From Bartonella sp. CM31XJBT (GTDB lineage: Bacteria; Pseudomonadota; Alphaproteobacteria; Rhizobiales; Rhizobiaceae): a stretch of DNA of 32,356 nucleotides. The stretch is from contig NZ_JAQITD010000021.1 of assembly GCF_028618555.1 (NCBI RefSeq), positions 1-32,356 of the forward strand, in the 5' to 3' direction. This document shows positions 27,225 to 32,356 of this stretch, piece after piece. The position numbers and the translations under genes were made by a program. Position 1 is the stretch's first letter; each line of letters starts with the position of its first letter. Under the pieces are notes generated by a model. That model was not told the DNA's origin. It did not search any database and worked only from the letters and a program-made list of their open reading frames with translations.

Positions 27225-27876
27225 TGTTCTGTCTCATGAACTTCCCCAAGCTGTTATTGATACAATATTGATGACACTTAGTGCTTCTTTTATGGCATTT
27301 ATTATAGGGCTTCCCCTTGGTCTTCTTCTTCACACAACAGCACGCGGGGGGATTTTTTCCTCATCTCTCATCAATCGCCCTTTAAGCATGATCATTGACA
27401 GTATTCGTGCCATTCCCTTTATTATTCTTGCATTTTATCTTCTTCCCGTTACGCGTATCGTTGTAGGAAGAGGGATAGGAATGCCTGCTGTAATTTTTAT
27501 ACTGACCATTTCAGCTATCCCTTTTTATGCACGCATGGCGGAACTCTCTTTTAAAACCGTTGAAAACGGTCTTATTGAAGCGATCCGCTCTATGGGGGCA
27601 AGCCGTCTTCAAATTATCAGACATGTTCTTATTCCTGAAGCTCTCCCTAGCCTGATTACAGGTTTTACAGTCATGGTCATTTCTCTCATAGGAGCCACCT
27701 CACTTGCTGGATATCTTGGTGGAGGCGGTTTAGGGGATATGGCAATCCGCTATGGCTATCAACGCTATAATACCTTCATCATGACCATCGTCATCATCCT
27801 TTTGATCATGCTCAATATTATAACCCAATGGACTTCTGATAAAATCGTACAAAAACTTGATAAAACAAAACATTAA
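27217..27876 (+). CDS. metI: Methionine ABC transporter permease
   Basis: Membrane subunit of the MetNIQ importer. The 219-residue protein has about five membrane segments. The ATPase-contacting EAA loop is EAIRSMGASRLQIIRHVLIPEALP in the middle, and the C-terminal region has AGYLGGGGLGDMAIRYGYQRY, typical of MetI. It overlaps metN by 8 bp, indicating translational coupling. A diverged copy of its last ~140 bases lies about 870 bp downstream at 28596-28740, beyond an integrase relic. Confidence 0.95.
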   Translation: MFNVLSHELPQAVIDTILMTLSASFMAFIIGLPLGLLLHTTARGGIFSSSLINRPLSMIIDSIRAIPFIILAFYLLPVTRIVVGRGIGMPAVIFILTISAIPFYARMAELSFKTVENGLIEAIRSMGASRLQIIRHVLIPEALPSLITGFTVMVISLIGATSLAGYLGGGGLGDMAIRYGYQRYNTFIMTIVIILLIMLNIITQWTSDKIVQKLDKTKH

Positions 27877-28063
27877 AAGACTTAGAATTTCACATGCCAA
27901 TACCATCATCCTCTTTGCCACTTCCAAAGTGCTTCCCCCTTGCCTATCGAAAACGCTCATAAGAGATTAGGAACTTTTTTCTTAAACAGTTTTTATCTCT
28001 CCCCATCCGTTTGTAAAATGAAAGAAAATAGTTTTAATTGATTGAATATAAAAGGGGATAAAA

Positions 28064-28097
28064 TAAGAGATCTCACAGTATGTGAGACTCTCTCTTA
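28064..28097 (+). terminator. Hairpin downstream of metI
   Basis: TCTCACA (28071-28077) and TGTGAGA (28081-28087) form a 7-bp stem with a 3-base loop, and AAGAGA/TCTCTCTT flanks extend it. There is no long T run, so it is a plausible but not ideal end of the met operon. Confidence 0.5.
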
Positions 28098-28179
28098 ACA
28101 TAAAAATGATAAATTATCATGTCAAATTAAGACATTGGTCACGACCTTTCCCAACCTTAGAGAACATATTGAACTTATA

Positions 28180-28580
28180 TAGAATCAACCAAAACCTCTC
28201 GCTTGCACGTTACAAGCGGGAAGAGCTGGGTGAGTAAAAACTATATAAGAAAGGAAGGAAGGCATGCCTCTTATGAATTATCTCAAGCGCCAAGACCTGT
28301 CTTAACATTGGCGGTTAGCATATAATATGATGGTGTCGGCTTTCTTCTTTACAAAGCATAAAGATAGGGGTGCTCAATGGCTTTATCATTATACCATTCA
28401 CAGGCGCCATTGCGAAATGGATGTAACAAGCGTTGAGAGATGTTTCTTTAAAATAAGCCCGTGAATTGGCAACGCAAGTATATTCCATTTGAAGCGTTCT
28501 GTTTTACGTGATGGGTATGATCCCATTAAAGAACGCTATAAACAAAAGCGTGAAGCAATGCACTATCTACATTAAGAAAC
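28180..28580 (+). pseudogene. Integrase relic 6 (5' block plus N-terminal domain)
   Basis: The upstream block is well kept (GAATCAACCAAAACCTCTCG, then CTTGCACGTTACAAGCGGG, 28182-28219). The start region is ATGCCTCTTATGAATTATCTC (28264). Then TATGATGGTGTCGGC, a GCTCAATGGCTTTATCATTA segment (28372-28391), ACCATTCACAGGCGCCATTG, AGAGATGTTTCTTTAAAATAAGC and a GATCCCATTAAAGAACG segment (28520) follow the same order as in relic 3. Stops and frameshifts are frequent. The homology ends near 28580, just before a fragment of metI. Confidence 0.8.
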
Positions 28581-28595
28581 TCCTCTTCAAAACGA

Positions 28596-28740
28596 TCTAG
28601 GAAAATAGCAACCTGCTATGGCCATCAACGCTATGATAGCTCCACTATATCTATCATCCTATAGATTATTCTCAATATTATCATTGAAGAAACTTCTAAT
28701 AGAATTGTATAAAAATTTTATAAAATAAAGCACTCAAATA
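28596..28740 (+). pseudogene. Displaced 3' fragment of metI
   Basis: This aligns over its whole length with the last ~145 bases of metI (27733-27876) at roughly 70% identity: GCTATGGCCATCAACGCTAT matches GCTATGGCTATCAACGCTAT, and later parts match the ATTATTCTCAATATTAT and AAACTTCTAATAGAATTGTA stretches. It has no start, and its frame is broken. It lies beyond an integrase relic, which suggests displacement by insertion of a mobile element into the 3' end of metI. Confidence 0.8.
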
Positions 28741-28742
28741 AT

Positions 28743-29222
28743 CTAGATATTGGAAGGTTTTTCTTCCAAAATAGCAACAATAAGCCATTGAGCTGTAAGA
28801 GCTGGTTTTTTTAACTTTTCAATTTCCACCGTAACCCCATAATGGAAAACCACTCGACCAGAAGGGCGAATTTCTGCGTCGTCTAACACAAAACGCGCAC
28901 GTATCCGTACCCCTGTTTTCACAGGACTCATGAAGCGTACTTTATCGAAACCATAATTAATCCCCATTGTGCTCCCTTCTAACTCTGGAAGCGCCTCATA
29001 AGCGAGCGTAGACAAAAGCGATAATGTTAAAAAACCATGAGCAATCGTGCCGCCAAAAGGTGTCTTTTTAGCCTTTTCCTCATCAACGTGTATCCATTGA
29101 TGATCATCTGTAGCACATGCAAACTGATTAATCATATCCTGTGTAACAAGACGCCACTCCGATAATCCCATTTCTTTCCCAATAAAACTGGTGACATCTT
29201 GTACTGCTATTTTTTGCTGCAT
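28743..29222 (-). CDS. MaoC-family hotdog dehydratase
   Basis: Small (159 residues) single-hotdog protein of the MaoC group, related to (R)-specific enoyl-CoA hydratases. The hydratase motif is visible as FACATDDHQWIHVDEEKAK (about 35-53) with the catalytic Asp/His pair, then FGGTIAHGFLTLSLL (55-69). The C-terminal strand VVFHYGVTVEIE is typical. The ATG at 29222 is a normal start though without a strong ribosome binding site. The gene is divergent from the oxidoreductase at 29386. Substrate is unknown; a 2-enoyl-CoA is likely from the family. Confidence 0.88.
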   Translation of the reverse strand: MQQKIAVQDVTSFIGKEMGLSEWRLVTQDMINQFACATDDHQWIHVDEEKAKKTPFGGTIAHGFLTLSLLSTLAYEALPELEGSTMGINYGFDKVRFMSPVKTGVRIRARFVLDDAEIRPSGRVVFHYGVTVEIEKLKKPALTAQWLIVAILEEKPSNI

Positions 29223-29385
29223 AACGCTATTCCTATTTTATTTGATAAAAGCAACCACCCCTCTTGCTTTTATAAAATCCATTGATTAGAGCATCAAGAA
29301 TAAAAGATTAATTGTCTTAAAAACAAATGCACTTTATGAATGAGAAAAGTTCTTTAGCAGAATAGTTTTCAAATGGGAAAAAAGA

Positions 29386-30720
29386 ATGGCAAGCAATGTG
29401 AACCTAACAGGTTTAGCGCATGATTTAACACAACGTGCAGAAAAGCATCCCCCCATCCGTATTGGACTGATTGGTTGTGGTGAAATGGGCACAGATTTAT
29501 TATCAAGTATTGCACATATGGATGGTATAACAGTCGCAGCTGTAGCCACTAGAACGCCGTCACGTATTTTTGATGCCGCTACACTAGCCTATGGCGAGGG
29601 TGGACATGTCTGTGAAGTTGAAAATACTTATGCTCTCACGCAAAGCATTGAAAAAGGTTTGATTGCAGCAACAGATGATATTAACCTTGTTTTACGTCAT
29701 GAACAAATTGATATTATCGTTGATGCAACAGGCTATCCCGAAGCAGGAGCAGAAATTGGTATCAAAGCGCTTGAGAATAACAAACATCTTGTCATGATGA
29801 ATGTTGAAGCAGATGTTACAATTGGCGCTTATCTCAAACATGAAGCAGAAAAACGAGGGCTCATTTATACACTTGGTGCCGGCGATGAACCAACTGCTTG
29901 TATGGAACTCATAGAATTTGTTTCAGCCCTTGGACATAAGATTGTTGCAGCGGGTAAAGGAAAAAATAATCCTCTGCGCTTTGATGCTACACCTGACGCT
30001 TACGAAGAAGAAGCATACCGGCGTAATATGAATGTGCGCATGTTGGTCGAATTTATTGATGGTTCCAAAACGATGGTTGAAATGGCAGCCATTGCCAATG
30101 CCACCGGCCTTCTCCCCGATTGCCCAGGAATGCATGGACCACGAGCAGCGCTACAAGATTTAAACAAAGTGCTTATTCCAAAACAAGATGGGGGTATTTT
30201 ACAGCAATATGGTGTTGTAGATTATTCAATAGGTCCAGGTGTTTCACCTGGTGTCTTTGTCATTGCCGAAATAGCACACCCGCGTTTACGCGAACGTATG
30301 GAAGATTTAAAAATTGGTCAGGGGCCTTACTTCACCTTTCATCGCCCCTATCATTTAACAGCAATGGAAGTTCCCCTCACCTGCGCACGTATTATGCTTT
30401 ATGGCAAAAAAGATATGGTTCCTCTTAGCCATCCCGTAGTAGAAGTCTGTGCTGTTGCTAAAAAAGATTTACATCCAGGTGATCAGCTAGACTTTATCGG
30501 TCTTTATACTTATCGTGCTTGGATAATGAACATTGCAGAAGCACGCGCTCACCACGCCATTCCTTGTGGTCTTTTGGAAAAAGCAACAGTAACAGCCGCA
30601 ATTAAAAAAAACGAACTCATTACAGTACATAATACTGCTATTCGTGAAGATCAATGGATTGCACGTCTTCGTGCTAAACAAGACCTTTTACTTCATTGCC
30701 CTTCTTCCGCTAAGCTATAA
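29386..30720 (+). CDS. NAD(P)-dependent oxidoreductase with C-terminal SAF domain
   Basis: Homoserine-dehydrogenase-like oxidoreductase of 444 residues. The Rossmann motif is RIGLIGCGEMGTDLL (about 24-38). IDIIVDATGYPEAGAEIG and HLVMMNVEADVTIG follow the pattern of homoserine dehydrogenase-like sugar-acid enzymes, and the middle domain carries GAGDEPTACMELIEF. The C-terminal ~100 residues form an SAF (antifreeze/flagellar FlgA-like) domain with PVVEVCAVAKKDLHPGDQLD and CGLLEKATVTAAIKKNELIT. Members of this fused family are often in sugar or sugar-acid catabolic operons, but here the gene stands alone, so no substrate can be named. The ATG at 29386 has GGGAAAAAAG just upstream. Confidence 0.87.
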   Translation: MASNVNLTGLAHDLTQRAEKHPPIRIGLIGCGEMGTDLLSSIAHMDGITVAAVATRTPSRIFDAATLAYGEGGHVCEVENTYALTQSIEKGLIAATDDINLVLRHEQIDIIVDATGYPEAGAEIGIKALENNKHLVMMNVEADVTIGAYLKHEAEKRGLIYTLGAGDEPTACMELIEFVSALGHKIVAAGKGKNNPLRFDATPDAYEEEAYRRNMNVRMLVEFIDGSKTMVEMAAIANATGLLPDCPGMHGPRAALQDLNKVLIPKQDGGILQQYGVVDYSIGPGVSPGVFVIAEIAHPRLRERMEDLKIGQGPYFTFHRPYHLTAMEVPLTCARIMLYGKKDMVPLSHPVVEVCAVAKKDLHPGDQLDFIGLYTYRAWIMNIAEARAHHAIPCGLLEKATVTAAIKKNELITVHNTAIREDQWIARLRAKQDLLLHCPSSAKL

Positions 30721-30819
30721 ATACTCCTAAATTACTTTACTTAACAGTATCCTTCCCTTACGCAACAGAACAACCCAGAATACACTTGTATCAAAAATTC
30801 AAGCTTCTGTTTTAATAAA

Positions 30820-31110
30820 AGCATTTTCAAACGACGCACATCCCCACTTCGCTCTCACAATATGTCCCGTAAATGCGACAGTATAAACCACCCCATGAGA
30901 TGGCATAAGGTTCATTGTGTATCACTATCTTTGCTCTATAAAGCTACAAACTGGCATCATCATTTTATTTGCCAATATTACAACAGCGCATAGCACTTGA
31001 GATGATTAATGAGAAGAATTTTTACTCTTTTTTTCTTTAATAATTTTGTCCATACACGAACACAACTTGTTATACGTAAAAAATACTTTTGATGGATTTA
31101 ACATCAAACA
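30820..31110 (-). pseudogene. Integrase relic 7
   Basis: On the minus strand the right part (about 31015-30970) reads CATTAATCATCTCAAGTGC and then GCTGTTGTAATATTGG, matching the relic 2 start region CTTATTAATCGTCTCAAATG and GCTGTCACAACATTGG. Further on, a GATGATGCCAGTTTGTAGC stretch matches the next segment, and the stretch 30890-30840 has TGGTTTATACTGTCGCATTT and GTGAGAGCGAAGTG like the REMG-type segment in others. The upstream block is badly worn. Confidence 0.6.
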
Positions 31111-31500
31111 AATTTGAAATGATAAATAATAATTTCTCATTTTTCTTATTGCATGAGAGCCATGAATACAGGGATATTTTTTATTTTATCCCCTTATGAA
31201 AGATAAAAAAATTTAAAAAGGATAAAATATACCTTTGATGAATAATCTTCATATGAGAGAAGGTAGACAATATTAAAAGGCTGTTAAAGAGAGTGAGTAT
31301 ACTAGCCTTATTACTAGGATAATAACCATAGACTATAAAAAATCAGGTTACACTACTTTGTAAAAAAAATATAAATGTAAAACATTGAACTTTAATAATG
31401 TTAATAAAAGCTACATTTATTATTAATAATAGTAATTTTATTATCAAATACAGTATAAATGATTTCAAGTATGTATTTTTTTCAACATAATGAAATGAAC
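31111..31500. other. AT-rich spacer
   Basis: No coding sequence or RNA gene recognised. A/T-only stretches dominate from 31370 to 31450. Confidence 0.4.
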
Positions 31501-31526
31501 AAAAAAGTCATCGACTTTATCGATGA
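31501..31526 (-). terminator. Intrinsic terminator of the small membrane protein gene
   Basis: On the minus strand TCATCGA (31520-31526) and TCGATGA (31508-31514) form a 7-bp stem with a 5-base loop, followed by a six-T run (31501-31506). It sits just beyond the stop of the gene at 31535. Confidence 0.8.
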
Positions 31527-31534
31527 TCTTTCTA

Positions 31535-31891
31535 TTAAAGTGTAACGAATATTCCCCAAAGAGATAAAACAGCACCTAATACATCCCCAATACATAAAGA
31601 AGCAAGAAGTGATAAAATACCTACCCCCCCCCAAAAAGCTGAACCTGAAAAGGCAGCAGCTTTTTCAGCTTTCCCCAAAGCAATACCATCTTGTTCCTCA
31701 ACGCCTTGAATAACTGCTCTATTCACAGTTTTAATAGCTACATTTTTTTCTAATGTAGAAATAGTAATTGCCATTCTCTCTTGAAATTGATTTTTTAAAA
31801 AACTTGCATTTCCCGCTATAGTTTGTACAAAAAAAAGAATAAATAGTGTAAAAGTGAATGAACATACACGATTTTTAAATATTTTAAACAT
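31535..31891 (-). CDS. Small exported or membrane protein with a poly-G tract
   Basis: A 118-residue protein of no recognised family. The N-terminus is a signal peptide or membrane anchor (about 8-28, FTFTLFILFFVQTIAGNAS). The middle is soluble and polar, and the C-terminal ~35 residues (about 83-117, FWGGVGILSLLASLCIGDVLGAVLSLWGIFV) form one or two membrane segments. A nine-G run (31624-31632 on the plus strand as C) falls in the codons for W-G-G-V just before the C-terminal hydrophobic part. A change of one base would drop that part. The ATG at 31891 has AGGAGCAAAGAAAG upstream, and a good terminator follows, so the gene looks real. Confidence 0.7.
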   Translation of the reverse strand: MFKIFKNRVCSFTFTLFILFFVQTIAGNASFLKNQFQERMAITISTLEKNVAIKTVNRAVIQGVEEQDGIALGKAEKAAAFSGSAFWGGVGILSLLASLCIGDVLGAVLSLWGIFVTL

Positions 31892-32356
31892 AGCTTTCTT
31901 TGCTCCTCTTTTTCTTCACTGAAAAAATGAAGTAATCTTCACATATATAAAAAACAAAACTTATATTTAATCATTTATATAACCAGACATAATAAAATAT
32001 TATATGTAATTTTGTTATTATAATATAACACATTATGTATTACATGTAAATACGCAAAAACAATAAATGATAAAAACGATTTATTCCTTTTACATTATAA
32101 TAACTTAAGATACTAACAGTAATATTTTGTCATTTTTATTTCTATTCTTCAAAGTAATAATAATTTATAAAATTTCTCATTATAATAAATATTAAAAAAC
32201 AAATTCATTTAAAAAGTTAAATAATAGAGATTTTATAAATAATTTAAAATGAAGTTTTAAAGAACTATATCATTTAAAACTGTCAATATAATGATAATAC
32301 TTATATATTATTTAAATAAAAACAAAAATAGAATATTGTTAGTGAATCTTTTATTA
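31892..32356. other. Extremely AT-rich end of window
   Basis: No gene is recognised in this region, which is over 80% A/T by eye. It contains the upstream region of the small membrane protein gene, and the next gene lies beyond the window. Confidence 0.5.

Overview
The window is about 32 kb of AT-rich DNA with scattered housekeeping and transport genes and long, decaying intergenic stretches. Rhizobiales-type genes and RNAs (a ferredoxin-NADP reductase, a type III-fold ornithine decarboxylase behind a speF-like leader, a tandem glycine riboswitch before gcvTHP, a lonN-like gene next to a Trm112-like gene) together with low GC and heavy gene erosion suggest a Bartonella species. This is inference from composition and gene content; no database was searched.

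Layout. 1-4.1 kb: a Zur/Fur-family regulator followed by an emrAB-type efflux operon, separated by a 473-bp tandem duplication that leaves broken inner copies of both genes. 5.2-7.5 kb (minus): a GNAT acetyltransferase and an ornithine/diaminopimelate-type decarboxylase preceded by a structured ~420-nt leader. 8.2-11.2 kb: trhO (minus), eda (plus), then a broken partial copy of fpr beside intact fpr (both minus). 12.0-13.1 kb: alr. 13.4-14.5 kb: a nearly full-length but dead tyrosine integrase. 14.6-19.2 kb (minus): gcvT-gcvH-gcvP under a tandem glycine riboswitch. 19.6-20.5 kb: Lon-substrate-binding-domain protein and a Trm112-like protein. 21.2-21.9 kb: a C4-type antisense RNA module, an icd-like leader ORF and an XRE regulator, arranged as in the immunity region of phages P1/P7. 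22.9-24.8 kb: asd and, convergent, a secreted SH3b protein. 25.3-27.9 kb: a metQ-metN-metI methionine importer. 28.7-30.7 kb: a MaoC-type dehydratase and a divergent SAF-domain oxidoreductase. 31.5-31.9 kb: a small membrane protein with a nine-G coding tract.

Two patterns go beyond ordinary annotation. First, at least seven relics of one integrase family lie in the intergenic regions (about 4.8, 7.7, 13.9, 20.8, 22.2, 28.4 and 31.0 kb), most with the same conserved block upstream of the integrase start. Second, partial gene copies sit next to the intact gene three times (zur/emrA, fpr, metI tail). For metI, the displaced 3' copy lies on the far side of an integrase relic, as expected after integration of an element into a gene 3' end.

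The strongest candidate for an undescribed system is the C4/icd-like/XRE module at 21.2-21.9 kb. Two antisense blocks in the leader match, in the right order and spacing, two target blocks next to a Shine-Dalgarno-like sequence, and the regulator overlaps the leader ORF. This implies RNA-controlled, translationally coupled expression of a phage-type regulator.
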